A DNA stretch of 44,725 nt from Pseudobutyrivibrio sp. (GCF_017471675.1 NZ_JAFUSK010000019.1:1-44725); one strand, 5' to 3'. Counted from the stretch's first letter, positions 1-8,422 are shown. Notes: a model not told the origin generated them from the letters alone. A program made the numbers and translations.

Positions 1-1
1 G

Positions 2-280
2 GCAGGTACCATCCAGCATGTTGATTTAGCTATAAAAGGCAAAGAAAATGAATTGTTGACAGTAGAAGAACAAATGGAACAGGTCCTGGATAACATAAAA
101 TCTAATCAGAGCCGAAGCAGGAGAAATAATAATAATGCTCAAAGAGAGGCAAAAGCAAGAGCTCAGAAGGCTGCAAAAAGGAAAGCGGATTTAAAGAAGC
201 ATTATGAAAAACAAGAGGAATATCGAAAAATGGTGAAGGAATGGCACGAGAGCAAACCTAATCAAAATTTACTTAACTAG
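2..280 (+). CDS. C-terminal part of an unknown basic protein (5' end outside window)
   Basis: The frame is open from the first bases of the window to the stop at 278-280, so this is the tail of a longer gene. A TTG at 53 is a possible start but has no convincing ribosome site, and the frame continues upstream of it. The last 60 residues are very rich in Lys, Arg, Gln and Asn and read as a charged helix or coiled coil (for example RRNNNNAQREAKARAQK). That fits a nucleic-acid-binding tail but does not identify a family. A long terminator hairpin follows directly, so this is the last gene of its transcript. The function is not recognised. Confidence 0.55.
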   Translation, partial: AGTIQHVDLAIKGKENELLTVEEQMEQVLDNIKSNQSRSRRNNNNAQREAKARAQKAAKRKADLKKHYEKQEEYRKMVKEWHESKPNQNLLN

Positions 281-287
281 GATTAAC

Positions 288-311
288 TTTGGTACTGTTT
301 TGGTACCAAAA
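288..311. repeat. Overlapping inverted repeat TTTGGTAC / GTACCAAA
   Basis: TTTGGTAC at 288-295 is complementary to GTACCAAA at 303-310, and the right half is itself a perfect 14-bp palindrome (298-311). It lies between the stop of the first gene and its terminator. It could be a protein-binding site or extra mRNA structure; nothing else in the window matches it. Confidence 0.35.
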
Positions 312-315
312 ATTC

Positions 316-350
316 AAGCCCTTCGAGGATTTTCTTCGGAGGGCTTTTCT
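316..350 (+). terminator. Intrinsic terminator
   Basis: A 14-bp stem with three G-T wobbles pairs 316-329 with 333-346 around a TTT loop, followed by a T-rich tail. It ends the first gene's transcript. The TTCGAGGA core of the 5' arm recurs in the terminators at 1068 and 7075. Confidence 0.85.
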
Positions 351-397
351 TATAATCAAGGATTAGCTATTATATTAGAGAAAGGAGAGGGCTTATT

Positions 398-1027
398 ATG
401 AATGAAAATATTATAAAACGAAACCAACTGCTGGCACAGAAGGTTATTAAGGGACTTGAGTCAAGAAACATGAAGGGCTATTATGCTGCCGATAAGGAAG
501 AGGCATTACAGATTGCCCTCGAGCTCATCCCTGAAAAATCATCAATCAGTATGGGTGGGGCTATGTCTGCCCATGAAATCGGGTTGGTAGATGCTTTAAA
601 AAGTGGTAACTATAATTTTATTGATAGAGATGCAACAGAAGATAAAAGGGCAGCAATGCTTGCCGCTTATGATGCGGACTATTTCCTGACAAGTGCAAAT
701 GCTATGACTGAAGATGGTGTAATGGTAAACATCGATGGTAATTCAAACCGTGTATCGGCAATAGCTCAGGGCCCAAAGCATGTTCTAGTTATTGTCGGAA
801 TGAATAAAATCTGCGATGATGTGGATGGAGCTATGAAGCGAGCAAGAAATGTGGCAGCACCAATTAATGCTCAGCGCTTTGATTTAAATACACCTTGCGC
901 AAAAACAGGTTCATGCATGAATTGTAAGTCCCCTGACACTATTTGCTGTCAGTTTTTAATAACACGCTATTCTCGCCATACTGATAGAATTCATGTAATT
1001 TTGGTTAATGATAATTTGGGATTTTAG
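398..1027 (+). CDS. LUD domain protein (lactate utilization LutC/YkgG-like)
   Basis: A 209-residue protein that reads as an LUD domain (formerly DUF162), the fold of LutC and the C-terminal part of LutB in lactate oxidation complexes. Visible hallmarks are the N-terminal helix with RNQLLAQKVIKGLESR, the glycine-rich SMGGAMSAHEIG segment around residues 50-60, and the ITEDG-like AMTEDGVMVNIDGNSNRVSA block. A Cys-rich tail (CAKTGSCMNCKSPDTICC) near residue 170 is typical of the stand-alone anaerobe version. The start has a good AGGAGAGG site just upstream. No lutA or lutB lies beside it, so a role in lactate oxidation is not shown; these single-domain genes are usually annotated only as LUD proteins. 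It is flanked by terminators and is therefore monocistronic. Confidence 0.88.
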   Translation: MNENIIKRNQLLAQKVIKGLESRNMKGYYAADKEEALQIALELIPEKSSISMGGAMSAHEIGLVDALKSGNYNFIDRDATEDKRAAMLAAYDADYFLTSANAMTEDGVMVNIDGNSNRVSAIAQGPKHVLVIVGMNKICDDVDGAMKRARNVAAPINAQRFDLNTPCAKTGSCMNCKSPDTICCQFLITRYSRHTDRIHVILVNDNLGF

Positions 1028-1067
1028 ATAATTCTATATAAATGATATAAGTACATATATCACATAC

Positions 1068-1100
1068 AAGGCCTTCGAGGATTTCTTCGGAGGTCTTTCT
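1068..1100 (+). terminator. Intrinsic terminator
   Basis: A 13-bp stem (1068-1080 with 85-97 of the same hundred, ending at 1097) closes an ATTT loop and is followed by TCTTAAATT. It is the same sequence type as the terminator at 316 and ends the LUD transcript. Confidence 0.75.
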
Positions 1101-1121
1101 TAAATTGACAATAAATAGTAC

Positions 1122-1226
1122 GTGTGGTATATTCCAGAGGTCAAACCAGAAGATTTTGATGACTCTGTATTCAATGAATATGAGAAGGCTAATTTACAAA
1201 TATTATCTGGATTGGATAACATTTAA
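1122..1226 (+). pseudogene. Possible gene remnant (34-codon open frame)
   Basis: A short frame opening with GTG encodes WYIPEVKPEDFDDSV followed by an acidic helix-like stretch and a stop at 1224. It has no ribosome site and sits straight after a terminator. The composition looks protein-like, so it may be the leftover C-terminus of a lost gene, but chance cannot be excluded. The next gene follows 20 bp later with its own ribosome site. Confidence 0.22.
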
Positions 1227-1246
1227 ATAATTGCGTAGGGGGAAAT

Positions 1247-1519
1247 ATGATAACAATATTTAATAGAAAAAAGCTGTTAGAAGACACATCTCCATTAGAG
1301 CTGGCAAGAGTAACTGAGGAATTGAAAAAGAATAAAATAAAATACGAAGTAATCACAAAACGCAACCAGTCTAGCATGGGTATGGCATTGCATACTTCAA
1401 TGGTATCCAGTGCTGCCAATGGTGGATTTTCTTCACATGAAGCATTAGAAAATATGGTGTATATATACAAAGTTTATGTTAATAAGAAAGATTACGAGAA
1501 GGCGAAGTCTATTATATAG
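1247..1519 (+). CDS. Small DUF2007-like protein
   Basis: A 90-residue soluble protein. The layout is an N-terminal strand, a helix containing ARVTEELKKNKIKYEVITKR, then a variable loop, and a C-terminal YKVYVNKKDYEKAKSII. This beta-alpha-beta pattern with a closing V-x-K-x-D-Y-E-x-A segment is typical of the DUF2007 (putative signal-transducing) family, which resembles a PII-like ferredoxin fold. The start follows an AGGGGGAA site. It lies 72 bp upstream of the anchored metallopeptidase gene and may be co-transcribed with it. The molecular role is unknown. Confidence 0.6.
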   Translation: MITIFNRKKLLEDTSPLELARVTEELKKNKIKYEVITKRNQSSMGMALHTSMVSSAANGGFSSHEALENMVYIYKVYVNKKDYEKAKSII

Positions 1520-1591
1520 GCATCTTTAAGACTAAAATATTCATATAAGGACTTTCTCGCATATTTGTTTGAGAGGAAGGAGAGTAGATTC

Positions 1592-2944
1592 TTGGGTAGA
1601 AAAAATACTATCATTATCATAATAGCATTTGCTATATTAGCCTGTTTGATTGGAATACTTATTTATTCAAAAACTAAAATAAAGTTTTATGATGATTCAT
1701 ACAAAAGAGAATATACATATTCAGGTGTATTTAAAACCTTTGCTACCGAATATAATGGAGGAAACTATATATTTGAAAGTACTATATTAGATAAAAAAGA
1801 AGCCACATCCCTAGTAAAAGCTTTTGATGAATCTCGTAAGCAGATTATTAAATCATCTAATAAAGTAACGCAAGAAAAAATAAATGTATATGTAGTGCAT
1901 GATAACAGATTAGTGGGACCAGTCATAGAAAATGATGCATTATTTCTTCCTCAAAAGTATTTAGATGAATACGACTACAGATACTGGCTTGTTCAATTGA
2001 TGCTTTCAAAAGGGCATTGTAGAGCTACATTCGATGAATATAAGACTATTTTCAATCTGAAAGACATAGATTACCCAAGACAATTTTCAACTGAGGGGTT
2101 AAGCAAGGAACAGCTGAAAATTCTAGATGAAACTGAGCTATTTGTTGATGGTAATAATAATTATATATTCAAAGGTGATGGGACAAAATTTATTATAAAT
2201 AGAAGCAAGTTAGATGATGATACTTGTGGAAAGATGATGGATTTAATCCAAGCTGAAGCTACTACAAAGAAGAATTTGAAGAAACTATTAGAAGAAGTAA
2301 GTATAGAAAAATCAATGTATGGAGGAGATGTTGACGACATTACCTATCACATCGAAAATAAAGGAGGAAGAAGCTACGCAAGCACAAATGATGCTGGAAA
2401 AATAGAAATCACATTAAATGATTTGACTGTTCGTACTCTTGAACATGAATTGATGCATGGCTTTTTTGCTGAGTATTCAGATCCTAATAAGTATTGGATT
2501 GAAGAGGGATTTTGCGAGTATGTTGGTTATATACTATACCCAGAAGAGCAGATGGTAGAGTACATAAAGCAATTTGCAGTTGATGATTCATACGACCAGG
2601 GAGATTTTAAACATTATTTACAGTCAAAAAAATATGATGATAATGGTATCGTAAAATTATATTATGATTACGTTGTAAATCGATTGTATCAAAGGAAAGA
2701 TGTTTCCGATTATCCAAAGCTAAAAGAAAAGCTGTCAATCAACTTTGGAGCTAATGAACAATCAAATTATTATGGCATAGATTTATCATACACAGAAGCC
2801 ATGAGCTTTACAGCTTATCTACTAGATTTGAAAGACCTTGAAGGACTATTTGATTTTATATATTCTGATAAGTCTTATGAAGAATTTTTCGGAAAGTCCT
2901 ATGTTGAATTGGAAAATAGCTGGAAGCAGAGCGTAAGTGAGTAG
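1592..2944 (+). CDS. Membrane-anchored zinc metallopeptidase (HExxH, gluzincin-like)
   Basis: The chosen start is the TTG at 1592, nine bases after a GGAAGGAG ribosome site; the longer in-frame start at 1565 has none. From there the protein has 450 residues with a single N-terminal membrane anchor (about residues 5-25) and a long extracellular domain. The catalytic motif HELMH lies at residues 285-289 and is followed by WIEEGFCEYVGY, where Glu304 or Glu305 is the likely third zinc ligand. That spacing is typical of gluzincins of the MA clan such as peptidase-MA-like proteins. The enzyme probably acts on peptides or cell-surface proteins outside the membrane. The subfamily and substrate are not known. 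Confidence 0.72.
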   Translation: MGRKNTIIIIIAFAILACLIGILIYSKTKIKFYDDSYKREYTYSGVFKTFATEYNGGNYIFESTILDKKEATSLVKAFDESRKQIIKSSNKVTQEKINVYVVHDNRLVGPVIENDALFLPQKYLDEYDYRYWLVQLMLSKGHCRATFDEYKTIFNLKDIDYPRQFSTEGLSKEQLKILDETELFVDGNNNYIFKGDGTKFIINRSKLDDDTCGKMMDLIQAEATTKKNLKKLLEEVSIEKSMYGGDVDDITYHIENKGGRSYASTNDAGKIEITLNDLTVRTLEHELMHGFFAEYSDPNKYWIEEGFCEYVGYILYPEEQMVEYIKQFAVDDSYDQGDFKHYLQSKKYDDNGIVKLYYDYVVNRLYQRKDVSDYPKLKEKLSINFGANEQSNYYGIDLSYTEAMSFTAYLLDLKDLEGLFDFIYSDKSYEEFFGKSYVELENSWKQSVSE

Positions 2945-2985
2945 ATAAAAAGATCAAGTATACTTGTAGATGAGGAGAATATATC

Positions 2986-3351
2986 ATGAAGCTTAGAAAC
3001 ATTCTTATAGTTGTAAAAGATATAGAAAAATCAAAGCAGTTTTATCACGATCTTTTCGGTTTGGATATGCTGCTAGACAACGACGGTAACATGATATTAA
3101 CAGAGGGGCTTGTTTTACAGGATGAGGCTATTTGGAGAAAGTTTCTTGATAGAGATATCATTCACGAGAACAATGCTACTGAACTGTATTTTGAAGAGCG
3201 AAATATAGAAGAATTTGTAGAAAAGCTTGAGAGACTTTATCCGGATATTAAGTATGTAAATAGATTGATGACTCATTCCTGGGGGCAAAAGGTTGTACGT
3301 TTTTACGATTTAGATGGTAATTTAATTGAAGTTGGGACACCTATGAGCTAG
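2986..3351 (+). CDS. VOC family protein (glyoxalase/bleomycin-resistance fold)
   Basis: A 121-residue single VOC domain with two beta-alpha-beta-beta-beta modules. The first begins with LRNILIVVKDIEKSKQFYHDLFG, and the second ends in the classic VVRFYDLDGNLIEVGTPM. The terminal Glu of NLIEVG is the usual metal ligand. A strong GAGGAGA site precedes the ATG. Members act as glyoxalases, dioxygenases, epimerases or antibiotic-binding proteins, and the substrate cannot be read from sequence. Confidence 0.85.
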   Translation: MKLRNILIVVKDIEKSKQFYHDLFGLDMLLDNDGNMILTEGLVLQDEAIWRKFLDRDIIHENNATELYFEERNIEEFVEKLERLYPDIKYVNRLMTHSWGQKVVRFYDLDGNLIEVGTPMS

Positions 3352-3391
3352 AATACTTTTATGGATTCAATAGATTATTAAAGGTGAAGCA

Positions 3392-3784
3392 ATGAAAAAG
3401 ACTATGATTAGAAAGTTAATATACGTTATCACATGTCTTTTTTTGTTGTGCAATTTTTTCTGTTTAAGTAATGGTGAGCAGAGTGCATCAAACGCATTTA
3501 GCTATGATGATAGACCTTCAATCACTATCAATGTGCCTAATGGGGCGCAGATGGAGATTAAGAATGAAAAAAGCGCCAGCACTGATGTCACCTATGCCGC
3601 GACAAAAACAAGCCAGATAAAAACAATCTCTAATGTAAGATTCATCTTGCTGGCATTCTTTTTATTAATAGCAGGATGTTTGTATTCTCTTAGAAATTCT
3701 AATATATCAATATCTGAATTGATGTATTCTAGAACTTTCATTATCAAATTTATCCACGATAAGGATGGGCCAAAGCGCCGCTAA
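3392..3784 (+). CDS. Small membrane protein of unknown function
   Basis: A 130-residue protein with a signal peptide or first membrane helix at residues 8-28 and a second helix around residues 83-103. About 55 polar residues between them would face the outside, and the C-terminal tail is basic (HDKDGPKRR). An AAAGGTGA site lies upstream of the ATG. It is co-directional with the VOC gene 40 bp upstream and the 38-residue gene downstream. No family was recognised. Confidence 0.5.
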   Translation: MKKTMIRKLIYVITCLFLLCNFFCLSNGEQSASNAFSYDDRPSITINVPNGAQMEIKNEKSASTDVTYAATKTSQIKTISNVRFILLAFFLLIAGCLYSLRNSNISISELMYSRTFIIKFIHDKDGPKRR

Positions 3785-3854
3785 ATTCAATTACTATATT
3801 TCAGCTTATGCAAAATCTGCATAGGTTTATTTTGCGTGGAAAGGATTTTATAAA

Positions 3855-3971
3855 ATGATTGAAAATATATTAATTGGAGTTTTTGCTGTAATTATCTTAG
3901 GAGGCGCAGTTGCAGCCTGGTGGATTGAAAATGGTCCAGAGAAAAAGGATAAGAATGAGGGGGATAAGTAA
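3855..3971 (+). CDS. 38-residue single-pass membrane protein
   Basis: A small gene starting at ATG 3855 behind a GGAAAGGA site. It encodes an N-terminal hydrophobic helix (ILIGVFAVIILGGAVAAWW) and a short charged tail rich in Lys, Asp and Glu. The clear split between a membrane helix and a charged tail supports a real small protein. It lies 50 bp upstream of the Ca2+/Na+ antiporter gene, so it could be an accessory subunit, but that is only inferred from position. Confidence 0.5.
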   Translation: MIENILIGVFAVIILGGAVAAWWIENGPEKKDKNEGDK

Positions 3972-4021
3972 ATATTAGATGAATTTTACCTACATAAAGT
4001 AATATTTGAAAAAAAGGAGGT

Positions 4022-5011
4022 ATGTACAGATTGTTATTCAACATATTAATTTTGATACTTGGATTTATCGCACTTGTTAAGGGTGCAGATTGGTTTGTAC
4101 TGGGAAGCTCGGATGTTGCAAAAAATCTAAAAGTGCCTTCTCTTATCATCGGACTTACAATAGTGGCCTTTGGAACCAGTGCACCTGAGCTTGCAGTAAG
4201 CTTGACAGCAGCTATAGAAGGCGCAAATGAAATATCAGTTAGTAATGTGGTAGGTTCCAATATATTTAATATATTAATTGTTTTGGGAGTATGTTCCACA
4301 ATTAAACCACTGACTGTAGATAAAAAGATACTAAAGCGAGATATGCCAATATCTTTAGTAATCACAGTATTTACCTTATTTGCATGCATCAATTACGCTG
4401 TCCTTGGTAAAATAGATTTTCAAGGCTTTGATGTAAATGAAAATGTGGGCATGGTACATAGATGGATAGGCATAGTGCTTTTACTTGGATTTTCGGCTTA
4501 CATATATTTGCTTGTAAGAGCTGGAAAAAATGGCAATGCTGACGATGAAAACACAGATAGCCTGCCTATGATAAAATGTATCGGACTTATAATAATAGGA
4601 TTAGCACTGATTATTGCCGGAGGAAAATTTGTAGTAGAAAGTGCTAAAGAATTGGCAAGAATGGCAGGAATGACTGAGACACTAATAGGTGTGACCATAG
4701 TAGCCGCTGGTACTTCACTGCCGGAATTAGTTACATCTATTGTTGCAGCCAGAAAAGGAGAAACAGGTCTTGCCATAGGAAATGTGGTTGGCTCAAACAT
4801 CTTTAACCTGCTATTTATCCTAGGCATATCAGGAACAATTAGCCCAATGGCTGTGAACCTTGCAACCATAACTGATTTTGTAATATTTATATTGTGCAGC
4901 ATCCTAACATACATATTCTCAAGAACATCTGAAAAAATCGTTAGATGGGAAGGGTTAACAATGGTGATGCTTTACATAGCTTACGTAGGATATGCAATAT
5001 TAAGGCACTAA
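4022..5011 (+). CDS. Calcium/sodium antiporter, CaCA family (YrbG-like)
   Basis: A membrane protein of about 329 residues and ten helices that exchanges Ca2+ for Na+ across the cell membrane. The two inverted alpha repeats that define the CaCA family are both visible. The first is GTSAPELAVS with GSNIFNILIVLG (about residues 47-90), and the second is GTSLPELVTS with GSNIFNLLFILG (about residues 229-265). The GGAGG site is only one base from the ATG at 4022, which is too close. A TTG at 4031 would have a ten-base gap and give a start of LLFNILILILG, so the true start may be nine bases downstream. A LysR gene follows. Confidence 0.92.
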   Translation: MYRLLFNILILILGFIALVKGADWFVLGSSDVAKNLKVPSLIIGLTIVAFGTSAPELAVSLTAAIEGANEISVSNVVGSNIFNILIVLGVCSTIKPLTVDKKILKRDMPISLVITVFTLFACINYAVLGKIDFQGFDVNENVGMVHRWIGIVLLLGFSAYIYLLVRAGKNGNADDENTDSLPMIKCIGLIIIGLALIIAGGKFVVESAKELARMAGMTETLIGVTIVAAGTSLPELVTSIVAARKGETGLAIGNVVGSNIFNLLFILGISGTISPMAVNLATITDFVIFILCSILTYIFSRTSEKIVRWEGLTMVMLYIAYVGYAILRH

Positions 5012-5086
5012 CAGGATATTTCTTAACTTACTGAATTTATGTTAAAATCGATTTAGGTAAGCGTGTTGATAAATGAGGAAAAGAAT

Positions 5087-5965
5087 ATGCATATAGAAAA
5101 ACTGAAATGCTACATAGATTTATATGAATGTCGAAATTTCACGGAAACTGCAAAGAAGAATTTTATTTCTCAGGCTGCCTTGAGTCAGTTTATAAGCTCC
5201 CTGGAGAAGCAGTTTGGGCTACAGTTTTTTGATAGAAATGTTACGCCCATTCAGCCAACATCGGCGGGGACCACATTCTATGAGGAAAGCAAAATCCTTT
5301 ATCAGCAGTATCTTATAGCAGTAGAGAGGATGGCTCGTGAAAAAGAGGATTCCATGCCACCTCTAAGAATTGCATATTCTTCTCCTGTAGATATACAGAC
5401 CTTAATTACAATCATCCCAACCTTTAAGGAGAAATATCCTGATGTGGAGCTGCAGCTTAACAAGATTAATCTAGGTGAGGCGGCAGATTACATTAATAAG
5501 AGCTTATGTGATGTTGTAGTTTCTTTTTCTACAGAATTTATCGAAGAGGAAAACATCAAATACAAAATATTAAAAGAAGGCGAGTATTTAGCGATTGTTG
5601 GAAAAGGCCATGATTTATTTGATAAAGATGCAATTGCGATCAAGGAGCTTTACCAATATCCGCTTATAATGCTTAGCAAAGAAGTAATTGGTAGCATGTA
5701 CGATAAAATGATAGAGAGAGCTAGAAGTGAGGGGTGCGAGCCGATTATAGAAAAGACTGTAGATAACGTGGAAACAGAGATGTTTTCTATAATTACAGAA
5801 GGCTTCATTGGGTTTTGCCCAGAAAGCCAAAGCCTAGCAGAATATGGAGATGACATCAGGCTAATAGAGCTGGAAGATAGCCCTCATAGATATATCGTGG
5901 CTGCTGGCTATTCAAAAACGAATACTAACAGGACACTGAAGGAATTCTTGAAGTTTATTTCTTAA
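5087..5965 (+). CDS. LysR family transcriptional regulator
   Basis: A 292-residue LysR-type regulator. The N-terminal winged helix-turn-helix is at residues 1-60 (FTETAKKNFISQAALSQFIS is the recognition region), and the effector-binding domain starts near residue 88 with PLRIAYSSPVDIQTL. The ATG at 5087 is preferred because GAGGAAAAG sits just before it; a GTG 24 bases upstream has no site. The oxidoreductase gene lies 143 bp downstream in the same direction and carries an inverted repeat in its promoter, so it is a plausible target. The effector is unknown. Confidence 0.9.
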   Translation: MHIEKLKCYIDLYECRNFTETAKKNFISQAALSQFISSLEKQFGLQFFDRNVTPIQPTSAGTTFYEESKILYQQYLIAVERMAREKEDSMPPLRIAYSSPVDIQTLITIIPTFKEKYPDVELQLNKINLGEAADYINKSLCDVVVSFSTEFIEEENIKYKILKEGEYLAIVGKGHDLFDKDAIAIKELYQYPLIMLSKEVIGSMYDKMIERARSEGCEPIIEKTVDNVETEMFSIITEGFIGFCPESQSLAEYGDDIRLIELEDSPHRYIVAAGYSKTNTNRTLKEFLKFIS

Positions 5966-6037
5966 TAGCAACCAATGGCGGACACACTAGTTAGGATAAG
6001 TTTTTGTTATAACCTATTGTTTTTTTGAATTGGACGT

Positions 6038-6072
6038 TTGATAAAAATTTAACTATCATGGATATAGTTAAA
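6038..6072 (+). promoter_or_regulatory. Putative promoter and 9-bp inverted-repeat operator of the NmrA-like gene
   Basis: TTTAACTAT (6048-6056) and ATAGTTAAA (6064-6072) form a perfect inverted repeat with a 7-bp spacer. A TTGATA at 6038-6043 and a GATATA at 6061-6066 are 17 bp apart and could be -35 and -10 boxes, which would place the repeat across the promoter. QOR2-type genes are often controlled by redox-sensing regulators. Either such a protein or the upstream LysR protein could bind here. Confidence 0.45.
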
Positions 6073-6108
6073 AGATTAACAATTGGTTTAATCAAAAAGG
6101 AGGAAAAC

Positions 6109-7053
6109 ATGGGAAAATTATTATTAACAGGTGTTGACGGAAATTTAGGTTCAGAGGCAGCAAGAGTTCTCTTAACTCTTGCAAACAAGGAAGATCTTAT
6201 TTTTGTGGGTTATAGTAAAGAGGCTCTTGATAAGTTTGCTGCACAGGGTGTTGAGACACGCCAGGCTAACTTCAACGAATACGAAGGTTTGGAGGAAGCT
6301 TTCGCAGGAGCAGAAAGATTAGCACTTATCTCTATGCCATTCGTAGGTGCAAAGAGACAGAACGCTCAGAAGAATGTTGTTGATGCAGCAAAGGCTGCAG
6401 GCGTTAAGCAGATTATTTACACATCACTTGTAAACGCTGGTGATGAGACAAACCCTTCAGTAGAGAAGAAGGACCACATCTATACAGAGAACTATATCAA
6501 GGAAGTTGGACTTGATCATATCTTCCTTCGCAATTCACAGTATGCAGAAGCTATGATTACAAACTACTTCACATACGTAAAGGGTGATGGAGTTTTAAAG
6601 AACAGCCAGGGCGATGGTAAGATGGCTTACATCTCTAGAAAGGATTGCGCTAAGGCAGTTGCTTACGCTCTTTACAGAGGTGCTGAATACGACCACGCAA
6701 CACTTGATATTAACGGACCAGAGCTTATGACAATTACAGAGTTTATCGAGATTGGAAACAAGGCTACTGGAAACCATGTTACATACAAGGAGCTCACAGA
6801 CGAGGAGAACTACCAGGTATTTGATGCTATGGGTGTTCCAAGAACAACTGATGGTGTATTCAAGAAGGGTTCTGAGGCACCATTCTCATCAGATGGTATG
6901 GTTACATTTGCTCAGGCTATCCGAGAGGGTAAGATGGATACATTCACAGATGATTTCAAGAAGCTTACAGGTTCTGACCCAATGACAGTTCAGTACATGT
7001 TTGAACACAGCGATGACTTCCAGATTGGTGAACGTCACTCTAAGGATGCATAA
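6109..7053 (+). CDS. NAD(P)-dependent oxidoreductase, NmrA/QOR2-like atypical SDR
   Basis: A 314-residue Rossmann-fold protein. The nucleotide-binding motif LLLTGVDGNLGSEAA (GxxGxxG type) is at residues 4-18. It is followed by ALISMPFVGAKRQNAQKNVVDAAKAAGVKQIIYTS, shown here only as the family-typical region around residues 80-115, and by a LRNSQYAEAM segment near residue 145. This arrangement matches NmrA-like atypical short-chain dehydrogenases such as quinone reductase QOR2, which use NAD(P)H. The start at 6109 follows a perfect AAGGAGG site; an upstream in-frame TTG at 6025 has none. A terminator follows, so it is monocistronic. Third-position C and favoured codons suggest high expression compared with its neighbours. 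Confidence 0.83.
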   Translation: MGKLLLTGVDGNLGSEAARVLLTLANKEDLIFVGYSKEALDKFAAQGVETRQANFNEYEGLEEAFAGAERLALISMPFVGAKRQNAQKNVVDAAKAAGVKQIIYTSLVNAGDETNPSVEKKDHIYTENYIKEVGLDHIFLRNSQYAEAMITNYFTYVKGDGVLKNSQGDGKMAYISRKDCAKAVAYALYRGAEYDHATLDINGPELMTITEFIEIGNKATGNHVTYKELTDEENYQVFDAMGVPRTTDGVFKKGSEAPFSSDGMVTFAQAIREGKMDTFTDDFKKLTGSDPMTVQYMFEHSDDFQIGERHSKDA

Positions 7054-7074
7054 ATTTATATTTAAACTATTTAC

Positions 7075-7110
7075 AAGCTCTTCGAGGATTCCCTCGAAGG
7101 GCTTTTTTTT
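7075..7110 (+). terminator. Strong intrinsic terminator
   Basis: A 13-bp stem with one G-T pair (7075-7087 with 7092-7104) around ATTC, followed by eight T residues, ends the oxidoreductase transcript. It is the third member of the TTCGAGGA terminator type in this window. Confidence 0.92.
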
Positions 7111-7216
7111 ATAGTGAAGATTAGATATGATATAAAGAAATAAGCGTTTCTCATTTTGTGTCCTGTCCCTAAAAGCACAATAATGATAGACTCCAAAGAA
7201 AAAAGGGAGAGAAAAA

Positions 7217-8383
7217 ATGGACCAAATAAAGATTGGAAAGTTCCTTAGGGAGCTAAGAAATGAAAAGGGAATAACTCAGGAAAAGCTTGGTGAGATTTTA
7301 GGAGTAGCAGGAAGAACTGTTTCTAGATGGGAGACTGGATTTAATCTTCCAGATATATCGCTGCTTGTAATGCTTGCGGATTTTTATGATGTTGATGTCA
7401 GAGAGATAATAGATGGTGAGCGTAAAAAAGAGCTTTCAGATAATGAAAAGACAGTGACAGAAGCAATGGCAGATTACGCTAATAATGAAAAAAGCAAAAC
7501 GCTTAGCATTGTCCGCTTGGTAGGAATAATAGGTACGATTTTAATGCTGATAGAGTTTATCATGCAGTGCAAAACCTATGAAGTAACAGTTTTTAATACT
7601 GTTTCACTTGTAGTATCATTGGCTGCTTTCTTGTCGATGTTTCATTTGACTCTTTATGTAAACGGCCTGTTAGAGCAAATAGTTAAAAATAAAACTGTCA
7701 CAAACACAATTAAGATAGGGGCGCTGATTATTGTTTTTATATTTATCCGATATGCAGTTATGATCTTTCTGATGCTTATATATATTGTCATCAGCATATT
7801 TGATGAAGCATACAAGCCAGTTAGTGGAATAGAAAATTATGATAAAACAGAGCTTGTCAGTGAAAATCATAGTGATTTGGATTCATATTTCAAGGTATTT
7901 CCAGATGATACAGCTAACATGGTAGAAGCAACTTATGTTTCAAAGCTTCCTTCCAATTTAGTTGGGACTACTGGGTATACAATTTTGGAGGCGACATATT
8001 CTAAAGATGATTATGATGAGGAGCTTGCGCGTCTTTCAAATATATCTCTTACTATAGAAAATGGTCGTGTAGATAGCGATGAAAAGATAACTCAGGATAT
8101 CATGTATGATGAAAGTATGTACGCATATCCTGCTTATATTGCAGTAGATGGTAATTGTGGGACCTACGAATATGCACTTTTGGATGAAAGTGAGTGCAAG
8201 ATTATTTATGTACTTGTTAAATACATTTCTGAAACAGATATAGAAGAAATAAATGCAATGGGGAATTATCTTAAAGCGGATACATCGGAATACGAAGAAT
8301 CAGGTATTGAGACTTGGAAAAAGTTTTCAATTTATTCATATCAATTTCCGGGTGCTAAGGAATTGAGTGAATATGAAGAATAG
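7217..8383 (+). CDS. XRE-type regulator fused to a membrane domain
   Basis: A 388-residue protein. Residues 5-60 are a Cro/C1 helix-turn-helix (ITQEKLGEILGVAGRTVSRW). A short linker leads to about four membrane helices between residues 95 and 200, and a roughly 190-residue C-terminal domain follows that is probably outside the cytoplasm. Such DNA-binding proteins anchored in the membrane are common in Lachnospiraceae and presumably sense envelope signals. A GGGAGAG site precedes the ATG. fumC begins 39 bp downstream and could be read through from this gene. Targets and signal are unknown. Confidence 0.82.
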   Translation: MDQIKIGKFLRELRNEKGITQEKLGEILGVAGRTVSRWETGFNLPDISLLVMLADFYDVDVREIIDGERKKELSDNEKTVTEAMADYANNEKSKTLSIVRLVGIIGTILMLIEFIMQCKTYEVTVFNTVSLVVSLAAFLSMFHLTLYVNGLLEQIVKNKTVTNTIKIGALIIVFIFIRYAVMIFLMLIYIVISIFDEAYKPVSGIENYDKTELVSENHSDLDSYFKVFPDDTANMVEATYVSKLPSNLVGTTGYTILEATYSKDDYDEELARLSNISLTIENGRVDSDEKITQDIMYDESMYAYPAYIAVDGNCGTYEYALLDESECKIIYVLVKYISETDIEEINAMGNYLKADTSEYEESGIETWKKFSIYSYQFPGAKELSEYEE

Positions 8384-8422
8384 TTTTGTAGGTAGTTAAT
8401 TGGCTTAAACAAAGGGGGAACT

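Noticed and set aside
1122-1226. Independent small protein gene
   Set aside because: It has no ribosome site and starts straight after a terminator, so it is listed only as a possible remnant.
3806-3822. Hairpin TATGCA-AAATC-TGCATA as a terminator
   Set aside because: Only six base pairs, AT-rich and without a clean T-tract; too weak to call.
3892-4392. Minus-strand frame of 166 codons over the antiporter gene
   Set aside because: It overlaps the well-supported CaCA family gene, whose inverted repeats are visible; no family pattern is seen on the minus strand.
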